Shown here piece by piece: positions 1-13,758 of a stretch of DNA of 64,000 nt. How positions within the stretch are numbered: position 1 is the first letter of the stretch; the number at the start of each line of letters is the position of its first letter. The position numbers and the translations under genes were made by a program. The notes under the pieces were generated by a model. That model did no database searches and was not told the origin of the DNA. It saw nothing but the letters and a program-made list of their open reading frames with translations. This DNA comes from Pratylenchus scribneri (lineage: Eukaryota; Nematoda; Chromadorea; Rhabditida; Pratylenchidae), in the NCBI GenBank assembly GCA_030063045.1, contig JAQSEB010000200.1, positions 1-64,000 of the forward strand, given 5' to 3'.

Positions 1-2622
1 AATTTGGAATTGCCCGAAAGAGAATGGATGATGGAAAGTACGAAAGGTGATCAGCTCTCAATGCAAATTGATGAACTTCGCCAAAATACAACATATTATT
101 TCAAATTGCAAGCCAGAAATGTCAAAGGTTATGGGCCATTTTCTTCGCTAGTCAGCTTTACAATTCCGGAAAATATTCGAAATAACAACAATAATATATT
201 TTACCGTAACAATCAATTTCATGTTGAACAAAATCAAACTTTGTATGATCAGGCAATTGAACTTTTCAGGTAATTAAAAATAATTAATTTTATTACATTT
301 TTGTGCAATTTCAGTTCAAATATTACAAATATTCTTTTGGGTATTGTCACATTAATATTTGTGGTACTAATCATTGCCCTCATAATATTTTGTTCACAAC
401 GTCATTCAACATCAAGCAGAAACAATAAAAATATTCGTCCACAAAAACAAGGCTACATTGCCGGAAGAAGAGAATCGAATTATGGCCAAAATGATGATCT
501 TTGGATTAAACAACAAAATGGTGGAAGATTTGCCACATTGGTGAATACATCCGGCACAATTGGAGGATTGGTTTGTGAGGTAAAATTATTATTTTAATTA
601 ATTGCTTTTTATTAATTTAAATTTAAGGATTTCGACTTTGATGCAGCTCCAAATACAATGACTGATGGCCAGCATCGGATTGTGTTCCTCGATCATCAGC
701 AAAAACAATTTATTGCACCGATGAAACAAATGAATCCGCAACAATATTTGAATTCGCCAATTCCGCCTCATTCTCATTTAATGCCAAATTTTCATCAAGG
801 TAAAATTAAATTAATCAAAATAATCAATAAAAAATGGTAAAAAACTGATAATTGGAGTTAAAAAAAATAAGAAGAAATTAATATTAAATGGTGCTGATTC
901 CTTCAAATCAGCAAAATCACCAAAAATTTCAAAAAATTGCCGTCGAAATTTTGGCCAACGTAATTCGCTGCCACCTCGTCTCTGTTCCTCAACATCAATT
1001 TCTCCAATGATATCCAAGCAAAGGAGAACTGCAGAAATGTTGGAATTGACAAGAAAAAGTGATTCTCCGGCCAGCTATGCATCATTTTGCCCAACACATA
1101 AACAAATCAATTCATCGGAATTTTCAAAAAAATCGACAAGAAGCAAAAGTATCCAGAATATCTCCAAAATTGATGATATCCGGCGATGCAATGAAATGAA
1201 GGATTGCAGCCCATTGTCATTTCATCCACCACCAAATTTTGCTTTAAAACAAGCAAAACTAACATCAGTAGCCGAATATAATGATGGACTTTTGTCTGAT
1301 GAAATGAAACAGAATATTGGGCAAATAAAATGTGTAAATTTTGCATCAAAATTGGTCACTGTGGTTGAAGATGACCAAAATAATGAATTTATTCCTAACA
1401 ACGACGACAATTCGACCAAAATGGAAAATGAGAAAGGTAGAATGAATGAATGATGCACTGATGCTTTTTCATGGATTGCAGCTTTTTTGATTTAAATTGG
1501 CTTATTAATAATGAACTGCATAAAATAAAAACTAATCATTAATTTGAAAAGTGTAAAAGAGAGTGTAATTTATTTCTAACAAAATAAAATATGAAGTGGA
1601 ATAAAAATAAAATAAATTATTTTATTTTGATAATAATTTTCAGCCCAACTCAACACAATGTCTCGCAACAATTATCCAAATCATTTGGTGCAAACAAATG
1701 GACAGGATAATTTAACGCCGGCCACTCCCCGTAATCCACATGTTGTTTATGCCAGAGCCGATAGACAAGTTTGCATTTATTTTTGAATTATTCAATTCAA
1801 TTTTATTATTTTCAGCCAATTGCCAAAGTGGAATTTGAGGGTCCTTCATCCGCATCACCATTCGAAGATGAAAATGGTTCATTTACGGAAATTAGAGGAT
1901 TTTACGACGAAAAGAATGAAACATGCCCTTCGCCGCCATTGCCCACAAATGAAAGACCAAATAGTGGATATCAAGTAGTCAGTAATCCATCGATGCGTTC
2001 ATTCAACAATGCAAAAACTAATGGAAAAGTGGAAGAAGATAGAATGAGGGAACCGCCGGGACAACAAAAAATTGCACACATAGTTCGGCCAATAATCTGT
2101 GTAAATGCCGCAAATTCGTCCCCAAATGCCATTCGAAATATGACCGCTCAAAGGACACCGCCTATGATTGGTTAAATTGAAAAAATTATTTTAAATTGGT
2201 TTAAATAAATTTAAGGTCAAAGATTTACGACAATTGGTAACGGAAAAGTGCCAATAGGACGAGCCACCGCTCAACCACGAGTGAACATCGCAAATGCCAA
2301 TTCAACGGAATCATCAGCCTCGCCTTATTCATGTGTTCGAGTCCAACGAAATTCAAGGGAAATTAATGAAGAAAATGTTTCAATGGGACATCATCAAACA
2401 AAGATGCAACAAAATAATCGAGTAAAAACATTTAAGAGAAATTTATTTTTATTTTCAATTAATTTTGCAGTTAAATAATGGAGGATCGATGGAAGAATTA
2501 AATGTGCAAGAAATTGATCAAATGGTTGGTTTTGTATCAATCATTTTTGAATTATTTCCGAATTTTAGATTTGCACTTTACAAGAACTTCAACATGAATT
2601 CACAACCAATGGAGAAAATTAA
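1..2622 (+). CDS. unc-40: UNC-40/DCC/neogenin netrin receptor, 3' part
   Basis: Nine exons join without frame breaks into 674 codons plus stop: 1-269, 315-579, 628-799, 912-1436, 1644-1768, 1816-2170, 2216-2421, 2471-2524, 2569-2622. The product begins inside a fibronectin III domain (YYFKLQARNVKGYGPFS), followed by one membrane helix (ITNILLGIVTLIFVVLIIAL) and a long low-complexity cytoplasmic tail. The extreme C terminus, SMEELNVQEIDQM then CTLQELQHEF, resembles the P3 motif of DCC-family receptors, which binds partners such as Robo or FAK in animals. This tail separates UNC-40 from other FN3 receptors. The known role is netrin-guided axon and cell migration at the plasma membrane. The extracellular Ig domains, most FN3 domains and the start lie upstream of the window. 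Exon calls are mine from GT-AG signals. Confidence 0.85.
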
Positions 2623-3180
2623 TAGAGTCATTCATTCAAAATTATTCAATCCGTCCAGTCAGTCACGCAGGAATTAAATTTAACAAAAATAATTTAATTT
2701 ATACCCATTATTCCTTTCTTCCTAATTTATTTAAAAGAATGCCCATTATATAATGTCTTTCACATATTCTTCTACCAGCCAAAACATTTCCATCATTTTT
2801 TTTTTCATTGTTCTCCCAATTGCCTGCCCATTCATTCATTTTCATTTGGCCACATTTCTCTTTTTATTCAATTGCCATAAATTCCATTTGCGCATGTCGG
2901 CATTTGACCACAGATATTTGTAATTTATATAATTGCCTCTTCAAACATTTCCACTAAATTATTTTGTATTCCTTTCCTCCTATTTTTTAGCAAATTGCAA
3001 TAACCTTTTCCAGTCAGATATTCTCATTTTTTCCATGACATTATTCATTTGAATATTAAAAAACCCATTCATACTTTTGTATTGTAATTATTAATAAAAG
3101 CATTTTGTTTTGTATTCCAATTAATAAAAAGCTTTTTCTATACTATTTCAAATATAAAATATTTCCGGAAAATTAAAAAA
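2623..3180. other. Gene-free 3' flank of unc-40
   Basis: AT-rich sequence with no supported ORF. AATAAA-like words occur (for example around 3095 and 3123) and could serve as the unc-40 polyadenylation signal. Nothing else is recognised. Confidence 0.5.
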
Positions 3181-3239
3181 TTACAATCCATCAGGAAAAC
3201 TTAATCTAACAATTGCAATCCTCCTGGAAACTTAAAATT

Positions 3240-3610
3240 ACAATTACATTCCCTTTCCGGAAACTAACTTTTACAATTATAATCCCTTTCCGGAATGAAA
3301 AGTGCAATTACAATTCCGGAAAGAAAAGTGCAATTACAATTCCGGAAAGAAAAGTGCAATTACAATTCCGGAAAGAAAAGTGCAATTACAATTCCGGAAA
3401 GAAAAGTGCAATTACAATTCCGGAAAGAAAAGTGCAATTACAATTCCGGAAAGAAAAGTGCAATTACAATTCCGGAAAGAAAAGTGCAATTACAATTCCG
3501 GAAAGAAAAGTGCAATTACAATTACAATCCCTTTCCGGAATGAAAAGTGCAATTACAATCCCTTTGCGGAATGAAAAGTGCAATTACAATTTCTTTACGG
3601 AATGAATATT
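3240..3610. repeat. Minisatellite array 1 (26-bp unit)
   Basis: About nine near-perfect 26-bp units between roughly 3297 and 3525, each carrying GTGCAATTACAATTCCGGAA followed by AGAAAA. More diverged units of variable length flank them. Because 26 is not a multiple of 3, all three frames stay open and give spurious ORFs. The same sequence family recurs at 14.06-14.75 kb and 39.63-39.99 kb. Confidence 0.95.
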
Positions 3611-6600
3611 ATAATTAGAATCTTTCCACAGAAAACTTACAATATTTTAAGAAATTTTTGCACCGTGAGACCTTTCTTTTGTTTTTTTTTTATTTTTTTT
3701 CCAGCCCAATTCACCTTCCTTCCTATTTACAAATTGCAACCAGCCGCCCCAGACATTCAAAAAAGTGGTGGTAAATAATATTATGAATGTATTAATGTCG
3801 TCTGCTGCTAGGCGGCTCTCGTTTGGCCACGGGATTGTAGGGATAAATGGCAATGGATGATGGGGGAAGAGGGAAGGGGGGAGGAACATGCAAGTAAAAT
3901 GGAGCCAAAAAGCCAGAAAAATAGGGCAAAAAATGCAAATCGATGGGATCCACATATATGGGGAAAGAAAAATGGACGAGAATGGAGTCAAGAAACGAGA
4001 AATGCTCCAGCTGGAAGATGGCGATGTTAGGATGATGGGTTTTTAATGGAAAATGTGGCAAAAGTGCAACCACCATTCTCATTCCCATCATTTCACCATT
4101 GGCTTCATCATTGCTCCGATGATCGGCATCTGAAGTTATCCATTGATAATTTCTATTAAGAATATTCTCACATAAAATCTGCTTCCTAACCGTCCCATTC
4201 CATTCCATAAATTCCCTCTTTTTTACATCCTTTTCATTTCAACAATCATCCATTTTTCAATATCCTTTTTCGCCCATTTTTCCACAATTTCCTGCCCACA
4301 AAGGACCAAAAATATTTTAATTTCCGGTCGGTCCATTTGGTTTCTAGCAACGTTTTCAAGTCGACTGCGTGTCTCGCATATTTCCCCCAAAATCATCGTC
4401 ATTCTTGCGCGAACGTGAAGGGCATCATACATCCCCCTACCAAAGAAAGGGGTAATTCCATTCCATTCCATCTTCAATCTAATTTATTTTATTGCCGCTG
4501 CAAATGTTGCAAAGAATTCCTTCCCCCCACCCTTCCCCTTCTTGGTCACGGCAATTTGTTGTGGTTGGTCCATTTGCTGCCGAGAATGTTGCTGCCGCCT
4601 TTTAATTTTGACCCCCGGAAAGGGCATCGGAATTCGGGCTGAATTGTTTCCTTTCCCCTCAAACTTTAATAATGACTCATCCATAAATGCGCCATTCCTA
4701 ACATTTTTGCACTTTGCAAATGACAAACCAATTCATCGGTGTTTTAATGGCTGCTGGCAAAATCAAAAAGCGGATAGGATGGATGGCGAAAGGAATCCGA
4801 AGATATTTGATGGGAAGAATTTCTCATTAAACTGAATTGGTCCCTATATAAGCTCATCAAGAGGGTGATATTCTGCTTTTCCCCTTCAGTTCAATAGTAA
4901 CAAACTTCAAATTAAACTAAATTACTAAATGATTACAAACAATAAAAATGAATGAAACATTTTCTTCATTGTAATTTGTAACCAATTCGATTGGCAGATT
5001 GATTCCCCTTTCCCCCTTCATCATCATTTTTGTGGCCATTTTTTTGCAAATTAATCCATCATTCACTCCACCTGACAAAGAATCAGCCAGCCATCCGTCC
5101 CCCCCCCCCCCCCCCCCCCCCAAAGTCCCAATTGGTTTCTCCCAATTATTTGTTCATCAGTCATTGATCTTCGTATTTTTCGCTTTTCCCAATAAACAAA
5201 AAAGTCCAATTTGTGTCAATCAAATTTTCATGATGTTGCCTCCAGCCATCAACAAACATTTCCATTCTTAAATTACAGTAAATATTTCTCATTTATTTCC
5301 TTTTCATTTTTTCTTCCAATTCATTCATTCCCAGACAAAAATGATGCCACAAAATGAAATGAATTTGGATTAAACAAAATGGATATTTGCCACCTTTTTA
5401 ATTCAAATCCCTTTTCTTCCGCTTCCATCCAAAAATGGCACCCAAATTGGCCATTTCCATTGCTTTGTCAGTCCCCCCCCCCCCCCAACCAATTCATTTT
5501 CACATTCGCCTCCACTAATTTCCGTTGCACGGCATTTATTTTGTTCGCCACACCGGCGCTTTTTGCATACAAATTTGTGCTTTTCTTTTGCAAATCCCAT
5601 TGGGCCAGCAGCTGATTATCGTAACTTTGGCCAACACTAAATGGAATGTATGGTGGCAAAAAGAAAAAGGGCAATGCCAATTTGGTTTTTGCACAAAAAA
5701 AAAGTGAGCGCGGGAGAAGGCCATTGCCCAATCCCCTTTTCCACTCCATCCAATTCAATCCTCCCTTTTTCGTTGTTTGTGATGGATTTTGGGCCATCCA
5801 TCCTTTTTTGACTCATCCCCCGCGCAAATCCCACCATCCTTTGCTTTGGTTGTTTGCATCCTCCCAATTAGCTACTTTTGCAACCATCGAGGTTTTAAGC
5901 CCCCGGTCGACTTTGCCAATGGCCCACATTAATCCCCTCTCCCTTTTTCGGCATTGCCAATGGAGACGGCCAAAAAGGAAAAGGGGGGATATCACGCGAT
6001 GAATATTGAAGAAGAAGCCAATGTGCCACCTTTTTGCCTCATTCATTTTGCCAAATCCTAACTAAATTGAATGACTCAAATTCGGAGGAATGCCCAAAAT
6101 GTCCAATCATATGAAAATGGAGGAGAACAACAAATATTTGCCAAAAGTGGGAGGAAGTCCATAGTTTGCCTTTTTTTCCATCCAATCCAACAAACCATTT
6201 CGCTGATCATCGCCCCCTCCCCCCCCCCCCCCCCCAATAATCATCAGCAGAGTCCAACGGCCCCGTTCCCCGCAGGGGCGGCTGCAAAAATCGCAAAAAT
6301 CATATTTTTGCAGTGTCCTCCTTTTCTCCTTCCATTTTTTCCTTTGCATTTTGCAGCCAGCCCCCTCCCCCCTTTCCATTCCATTCTCCCTTTGCCACCC
6401 GCCCCCAGGCGCCAACAAATCCATTTTTGGAAACGGACGACGACCCTTTTTGCCTCTTTCCATCCCCACTCTCGACCCAAAACCAAAAGAGAGGGAAGAA
6501 CCACCGAATTGGTTGGCCGTAGGGAAAGGCGCCAAATTAATTGTCCCCAGCCTTTTTCATTTTTGGCCGCATTGCCTTTTGGCCTCTTTTTCCCTTCCTT

Positions 6601-8020
6601 CCAATGTTTTTCATTCTCATTCATTCATTCCTTCCAACCAATCAAAAATGTTGGCATTCTCAAAAGATTTATTCTCGACAAAATAAGGTTGCTGCATTTT
6701 CCCTTCCATTCCTTCGTCTTTTCATTCATTCTTCCGGAAAAATATGGCCTTAACAAACTTTTTCCCCTATATTTTCCACTCCACTTCGATGGAATGGACC
6801 AACCAAACCAACAAGGCCAAAGTCAAAGACCATCATCGGCCGTAAGAGGGGACTTGTGACCATATTTAGGAAAAAGGTTTTGGGAGTAGCAAAATGCAGT
6901 GACGGAAATGGAATAGGGGGAATATGTGGGGGGCTTATCAGAAAAAGTAGGGGAAAATTGTACATATTTGGCAATTCCTCCTCCATTACCCCATTCCCTT
7001 TTTGCATTTTGCAGATTTGCATCGATAATAACATTTATAAATGGAATGGAATGGAATGGAATGGACCATCCATCCATCCATCTAAATAAAGCATCAAAGG
7101 CCAAACATGTGGTTGGTTGGTTGGTTGATTATTTTAGTGATTGAAAATGTGATCATTGGATTCAAAGAAATATAAATCCATTGGCCAATTCTCTAATCCA
7201 TTATTCTCCTTCAAATCCATTTTGCGCATATTTTCCCTACGCTTTTTTTCCATTTTGCCTATAATTTTCTCGCTCCTATTCCTCCCTGCAAATTTCCAAT
7301 TCCAAAGCAGTAGGCCACAAGCAGTGCTGGCCAATTAGCGTCATTTTCGTTTGGCCAATCCTTCCCTTCACCCACTTTTGCATGAAAAAGACTGGCTGAG
7401 TGAATGTTTGGTCGCACCCCCCCCCCCTCAATCTGCCATTTCCAACATATTATTTATACTACAAATATATTCGATGAATATGCAAAAACCATGGGCAACC
7501 GAGTAAATAATATCCCCCACCACGGCCTTTTCCATTTTCCAATGGCTTCGATTCGGCTGCAAAAAATAATATTCACGCAAATTGGACGGACGGCACAAAC
7601 ACAATTTGCACTTGCATTGCACACTCCTTTTTGGCCCATTCCTTTTCTTGGCATTGTTCTCCTTTCCTTTCCTTTACCCAAACCCAAATGCCAATTAGCC
7701 GAATGCGCATATTCCCCCCCCCCCCCCCTTCATCAGTCTATCACGCGTTTTTCTCCTTAAAATCCTCCGTCCCAAATTTGTCATTCCTTTCCCCCAAATA
7801 ATCTTCGCCATTTATTTTGCTAATAAACAAAAAAAAAAAAAAATGATGGACTTTGCCCATCGGTGGTTGGCCAATTCGATCCAATCCATTCAATCCAACA
7901 ACCTTTTCCATATTTCCATTATTCTTTTCACTGCCCTTTTCCCCCTTTTCACGCAAATTCCACATCCGTTGCCATTTCCCTTTTCCCACACCCATTTTTG
8001 ACTCATTTTTGCATTTGCAG
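3611..8020. other. 4.4-kb gene-poor intergenic region
   Basis: No ORF here shows recognisable protein features; the ORFs are translations of C/T-rich or A-rich low-complexity DNA. The region holds poly-C runs at 5099-5121, 5473-5486, 6219-6235, 7417-7427 and 7714-7728, a short (GGAAT)n run near 7041-7063 and a TATA-like word at 4845-4852. It ends at a splice-acceptor-like TTTGCAG just upstream of the F-box gene. It may hold regulatory DNA or non-coding RNA, but nothing specific can be supported. Confidence 0.5.
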
Positions 8021-8040
8021 CTCAATTAAATTATTATTAA

Positions 8041-10464
8041 ATGACTGCAATTTTGGTCCGTTCCAGCCCGCAAGGGGTCAATCCAGAACGTCGACTTTCG
8101 GCCACAATTTTTAGCATGGATTTTTCGCATCAGCCAATCAAAGCTTTTGGGGAATTGAGGAGGACAAAAACGGAAAAGAATGAACGAAAAAAGGCAAAAA
8201 TAATAATGGAAGAACCAAAAATGATTGGGGTTGAACAATTGTCGGACAAATTGTGGCAAAAAATAATTCACAATTTGGGGGTAATTGACCGAATTCGACT
8301 TGGCCAATGCTGCAAAAGAATGCGCCAATTGGCATTGGGGGGAAATTGTTGGGATGATGCCAAATCATTGGAAATTAGAGCAGATTTTACTGCCCCAGGT
8401 TGGAATCATTCATCCCATCCTTTCATTCATTCATTCATTCCATTTTTTTTGTAGATTCCCCCTATAGTATTTGTCCATCGCCCCCATCGTTGATTGGCCC
8501 TTCTTCTTCTTCGGCCGCCCTCCTTGTCGGCCTTCCCTCATTGGTTCGACCGAATAAGCCCAAAAGGCAGCCAAAAGGATTCAGAATTCGGCTCCAATTC
8601 GCCAATGGCCGTTCCTCCAGAATTCGAACATTTTTGGGCAACGGTGACCCGGATTTGGCCGAAAAGCAGTTGAAGGCCCTTCTCAATCGACTGGGCCCCC
8701 TGTCCGAATTGACCATTTGCGATTGTTGCCTTTCGGACCGTTACCGTTCATCCATTATTCCCCGTTGTGCCAATTCCCTAAAATGCCTTCGACTTTGGAA
8801 TTGCCACCGTTGGCTGGATGGCTCCCAACGATCGCCCCAATTGCTTTTCGCCCTTCTTGGCCTTCCTTCCCTTCGCCAACTTCTCTTTTTGGATTCTTCC
8901 CCGGCCCAACCCGAATCAAATTGCCGTTGGCTTTTCTCCAAGCAAATGGCCCGTTCCATTGTGGCCCCTTTGACTGAATTCCAATTGACCAATTGCCGAT
9001 TGCCACTTCGTTCCCTGGAAATTCTCCTCCCAAAATGTGGCAATTCCCTTCGCCGATTGGCCATTGGATGCACTTTTGGCAAAGACCAAAAAAGGAAGGA
9101 TTATTTGCGAATTATTCGACAATTCCGGGAATTGGCCGATTTGGATTTGCCGCCTTTCATTTTTCATTTGGAAGATAAGCCCCAGCCTGATCAGTGGGCC
9201 CAGCGTCTTTTCCAAAGTTTGCCCCAGCTTCGGGCCCTTGGATTCAGGTGCATCCCTCCTCACATTTGCCCATTCATTCCATTTTTCAGGCATTTCAATT
9301 CTTCGGCCCTTTTTCGTTTCATTGAATTCCATTTGCCCAAGAATGTCCGTGTCCTTCGTGTCCATCATAATTCCCATCGAGTATGTCCAAAACATTCCAA
9401 ATTCATTCAATAAATTCCGTTCATTTTAGGTCCCAAATTTCGCTGAAATTGGCCTTGGTTCCTCATTTCCGCCCCTCTCCTCCCAATGCCCGGCTCGTTC
9501 TGCTTCTTTGCTACTTCCGGGCTCTCCCGAAAGTCAAAAACCATCTGCCCATCCACAAAAGAAGCATTCCATCATTTCCCGTTCCTCAATTCTCTCCTCC
9601 TCCCGTTCCTCCGATTCCCTCGGCTGTCAGGGTTCGCCCAGTGCCCATTCCATTTCGGCCCAGCCCAATCCATGCCGTTCTGCCACTTTTTGTTCTTCCG
9701 GTCCCCAACAACAGCCATTTTCTTCTTCCTCATCCTCTGCTTGTTCCTCCCTTTCTTGGACCGCATGGCCATTGGCCTCCTCCTCCGCTGTTCCTCAATC
9801 AAAAAGGGCAAAATCATTTTCGGTTGGCCCCGACGATGCATTGTCAATGGCAACATCCTCAACTTGGTTTGTCACATAATTAATTAATTGAATATTTAAC
9901 TATTTCCAATTTAGGTGCACTTTGAGCACAGCTGAAGAATGCGGCGATGGATGCCAAAATGAAGAAGAAAATGGAGGAAAAAGACTTTTGGCGGATTTGG
10001 CCCGAAGAAAATTGACAATTTTTGCGATTGGCGAAGAAAGGCAAGGAGGGGCGACTGGAAGGAAGAGAGGCGGCGGCAACGGTGGCCGACAACAAAGATT
10101 GAGGCGAAGCAAATTTGCGGGAGTGGAAGTGATTTATGTGAGAATAATATAATAATTAATAAATTCATTAAAAATTTATGAAGGTTTCCTCGGCGGAAGC
10201 AATTGTTTCGCAGGAAGTTCTTGGCCGAATGGGCTCACCAATCCAATCCCCCTATGTTTATACAACGGGCCAATCTGCCAATCAAAATGGTGGCGGCGGA
10301 TGCCAAAATAATCGAAAGGGAATGAGGGTTATTCGAGGCGATTTGGTCCGAACAATTCCATTGGGTAATTTAATTAATTCATTCATTTTATTCAATTTAA
10401 TTCACTATTTTCAGCTTCACTTGGAATGGAATCTGACTGGGAAAGTGATGAGGAAACTGCCTGA
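8041..10464 (+). CDS. F-box protein with LRR-like region and Ser-rich tail
   Basis: Seven exons (8041-8398, 8455-9247, 9290-9380, 9430-9866, 9915-10137, 10184-10364, 10415-10464) give 710 aa. The start is 20 nt after a TTTGCAG acceptor at 8020, which fits trans-splicing. Residues about 60-105 (QLSDKLWQKIIHNLG ... RLGQCCKRMRQLA) look like an F-box, the part that binds SKP1 in SCF ubiquitin ligases. The next ~250 residues are Leu-rich with irregular LRR-like spacing and conserved Cys/Trp, as in F-box/LRR substrate receptors. The remainder is Ser/Pro-rich, then basic, and ends in a short acidic segment. The substrate is unknown. I do not recognise a named orthologue; FBXL or FBXO33-like families are possible. 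Confidence 0.7.
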
Positions 10465-11039
10465 ATAATTTGCATATTTCACAGCCATTTTTGTACAAAA
10501 ATTATTAACCCAAATTCTAATTTGCATTCCATTTTTTTGTTTTCAATTTCTGCCTTTCTCAATTTTCCGTCCAAATTTTGTATTTTTGTTGATTTTTTTC
10601 AAATTATAAATTTATTTTCGCCTCACTCAATGCAAAATGAGGGTTCATTTTCATCTGTGTTTGGGGAAAGGGTGTCTGACTGCGGTAAAATTGCGTGGTG
10701 CCAATTGCCATCCAGCAGTTAATTATCGCCCCGGGCAACGTTGCGTGGGTAATAGGTGGCCGGGGGAATAAAATTGAATGGAATGAATGAACATAATGGA
10801 TGGGGAAGCCGCCAATTGGCCGAGCATAATATTGGTGGCAGCCGCCTCACCCCAAATTCCCTTCCTCTTCCTTTCGGCTTATGCAAATCGGTGGCATTGG
10901 CCAAACCCTTCTCAAAGTGAATCCGTCCATTTTCCCTCATTCAAATTGCCTTTCCTAAACACATTTTGCCCATTCAAATTCGCCAATCGCAGCCATTTTG
11001 GAGCCCACTTCGCCTTCCCAATTTCCGGCTGATCGGCCC
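10465..11039. other. Intergenic between F-box and RGS genes
   Basis: No supported coding sequence. It contains the F-box 3' flank and AT-rich DNA, then moderately GC-rich DNA leading to the proposed first RGS exon. Confidence 0.4.
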
Positions 11040-13758
11040 ATGTGGCGAAGCTATGCGGCCGGTCAAAGCACATTTAAGGCGAAAAGGTTGGTCAATAGAA
11101 TTATAGGGAATATTTTATTATTTACTCAAACTTTCTAAATGGCTCATTATAAAATGTGGTTATTTTTCGGGATGAATGCAAAATCCATTATTTACCTATT
11201 AGTGGGAATATTGTTTTGTTTTGTTTGTGTTAAAATAATGAATGAATGAATAAATTGGGGGAGGGAATCCATCCTCCCATTCCATTCCATGCCCTCCAGG
11301 GACATTCCCCCTTCTATTAGCCAAAATTCATGGATAAATTATCTTCCCAGCATTTTTTGCCTATTCCCAAATCCTCATCCCATTTTCCTCCTAATTTCCG
11401 TGCTCACATATTTTCCCACTTCTTTTGTTCATTTCCTGCCTTTGCCATCGGCAGGCCGGTTGTCTTGGCAATAAAATGAACAAAAAGGCCACTCAATTTG
11501 CGTGTAATTCTCGCGCAATTTGGCCTCCCTTCCACCCAAATTCCATATCCATTTTCTACCCAATTTTTTATGTTCTTTCCATTTTTATTTTCCGTTCAAC
11601 ATTTTTCCCAACATTTCCACAAATTTTCGTCATTTTTGCACTTTTCTCACGTCAATTCCCCTCCCACCTATCCTTTTTTTGCGCACTCCACCAATTCCAC
11701 AAGAACCACCTAATTGGCATTTCATTCCCCAACAAAATTTGACTATTCTCTCCCCCGAGGGCACTGAAATATTATTTTGACAGCCAATCACCCAATTTCC
11801 CTCTCCATCTTCACTCCACTTCCGCAATTAGTTATCCCATCCGACAAAATACCCGTCTCTCTTCATATTTCCTATTTAATGGTCGGCACATGATGGCCCC
11901 AATGGCAATTTCCCTTCTGAATCCTTTTTCCATTCATTTTCCACATTTCCTTCAATCCATCTTTTAAAGGAAGAACACCGCATCTGGCCATTCGCCCGAT
12001 TCCCAGCAACAACTTGCGCATTCAAATCAACTTCGTCGCCGTTCTTCCTCACTTTCTTCATCGTTGGAAGAATTTCGGGTTAGCACAAGTCAACAAAAAA
12101 GCCAACAAAAAGTTGAAGAAAACACTAATAAGGGAGACGAAAAGGAGGAAGAAGAAGAGGAGGAGGAGGAGGAGGAAGGAATTGTTCTGCAACAATTCAA
12201 AACACGTTCATCCTCAATTTTCATTGACCCAACAACCCCGGCGGCCCATCCACCACCACCACAAAGGGCCCTCCATTCGGCAGCCGCATTCATCCCACGA
12301 AAACCGAGTCCATCTTCTCCTGCCGATTCCCTCCTTTTGAGTCCTCCGGTTGAGGCATTTGAAAGGTTGAAAACCCCTCCATTGGGAGAAATGCCACCGG
12401 TCAAAGACAATGCCGCCACCGGCGGATCGGCCAACATAAATGGACGATTTCGATCCGGCTCAGCAACCAATAATAATAACAATAATATGGATGGAAAGGT
12501 GAGGGAATGCCACTTCAATTTGATTATTTATTTTCAGCCCACGGCAAATATGTTCGAGAAAGATTCCCGTTCGGATCGACCTCCCCCACAAATGCCAACC
12601 ACCGATGGAATTGAGGCATTTTGAGAAGGGATTAATTCCAAACATAAAATATGATGCATTTTAGTATCCCCGTGCCGCCTCATGGAGTTCGTCGACTGTG
12701 GCCGAAATAATGCGCGACCCAATTGGTGGAAGCATCCCCACAAATAAATAGCATATTTCCCCATTTTTTAGGCCGTCAAGTTTTTCGATGTTTTTTGCAC
12801 GAATCTTTGGCCGAAGAAAATTTGCTATTTGTGGAGGAAGTGGAAAAGATGAAGAAGGAAAAGCAACCGGAAAAAATTCGACAAGGGATTAAAAGCCTGT
12901 TAGAACGTTATGGCCAATTCATCAATTTGAGCAGTGTGGCAATGAGTGTGGGTGAATGGGGGAAGGGGAAAGATTATAACGATTGCCATTTATGCAGAAA
13001 TTGAGGGAGGCAACGAAATCGGAAGTGCCAGACCCAAAAGCATTGGAATTGGCACATAAAGTATTTCTTTCCAATTTGCATTTGATTGATTCCCCAATTA
13101 ATTCCCCAAAGGAAATTTACAAATTGTTGGAAAATGATCAATTCCCTCGATTCCGCCGCTCAAAACTTTATCTTGGCTTTTTGGAACAATTATTGCCACG
13201 TTCATACGCAGAACGTTGGATGACCTCATTCGATGCCCTTCTTGGCAATCAAGTTGGACGGCATCATTTCAGGTCATCATTCCGCAATCATCCAATTCAT
13301 TTCAACCATCCAAAATTGCAGGCAATTCTTATTCAGCGTGCATGCCGAAGAGAATTTACGCTTTTGGGAATCGGTCATTGAATTTCGTCAATTGAAGAAT
13401 AAATCCATTGCCATGTTGAATATGGGCCGGACAATCCAACAACAATTCCTTCGTGAAGGCGCACACAATGAAGTAGCCAAAATAATAATTTCCTTTTCCC
13501 ATTCATTCATTTTTACCATTTCCTCATTCACGACAGGTTTTCCTTCCTTTTGGTTTACGTCAACGCGTTGAAAAGCGAATCCGGGCCAAGGATGTAGATG
13601 AAACACTTTTTGATGATGCGGTAAAACATGTTGAGCAAATCCTCAAAAATGACCCATACGTTCGATTTATCAATTCAAAGGTGAAAATGGGGGAATAAAT
13701 TATAGGCAAAGTTGCCTTTTTTAAGGATTACAATGATCTTCTGGCAAAATTGCATTGA
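11040..13758 (+). CDS. rgs-3: Double-RGS-domain G-protein regulator (RGS-3-like)
   Basis: Exons 11970-12498, 12538-12615, 12665-12725, 12772-12947, 12998-13272, 13322-13472, 13537-13680 and 13726-13758 join in frame. A small candidate first exon, 11040-11086 (MWRSYAAGQSTFKAKR), has the right phase for 11970 across an 883-bp intron; this makes 497 aa but is tentative. The N-terminal ~220 residues are acidic and Ser/Pro-rich. The first RGS domain begins STVAEIMRDPIGRQVFRCFL and runs to RFRRSKLYLGFLEQ. The second starts WMTSFDALLGNQVGRHHFRQ and ends NDPYVRFINSKDYNDLL. RGS domains accelerate GTP hydrolysis on G-alpha; C. elegans RGS-3 also has two and dampens sensory signalling. Intron 12616-12664 uses a GC donor. 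Confidence 0.75.
11087..11969. other. Gene-free stretch, possible first intron of the RGS gene
   Basis: No supported ORF. A good donor at 11087 and an acceptor ending at 11969 bracket it in matching phase, but 883 bp is long for this window, so it may instead be intergenic. Confidence 0.35.

Noticed and set aside
3213..3605. Three overlapping 80-130-codon ORFs rich in repeated NYNSGKKSAITIPER
   Set aside because: They are translations of the 26-bp minisatellite in all three frames; no coding signal. The same applies to 13960-14712 (minus) and 39648-40006 (plus).
4841..5271. TATA box at 4845-4852 driving a short secreted ORF (4999-5271)
   Set aside because: The ORF has no ATG at its start, runs into a poly-C tract and lacks family features; the TATA word alone is weak in AT-rich DNA.
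6071..6859. 262-codon plus-strand ORF
   Set aside because: Pro/Phe/Ser-rich low-complexity translation of pyrimidine-rich intergenic DNA, with an equally open minus-strand frame.
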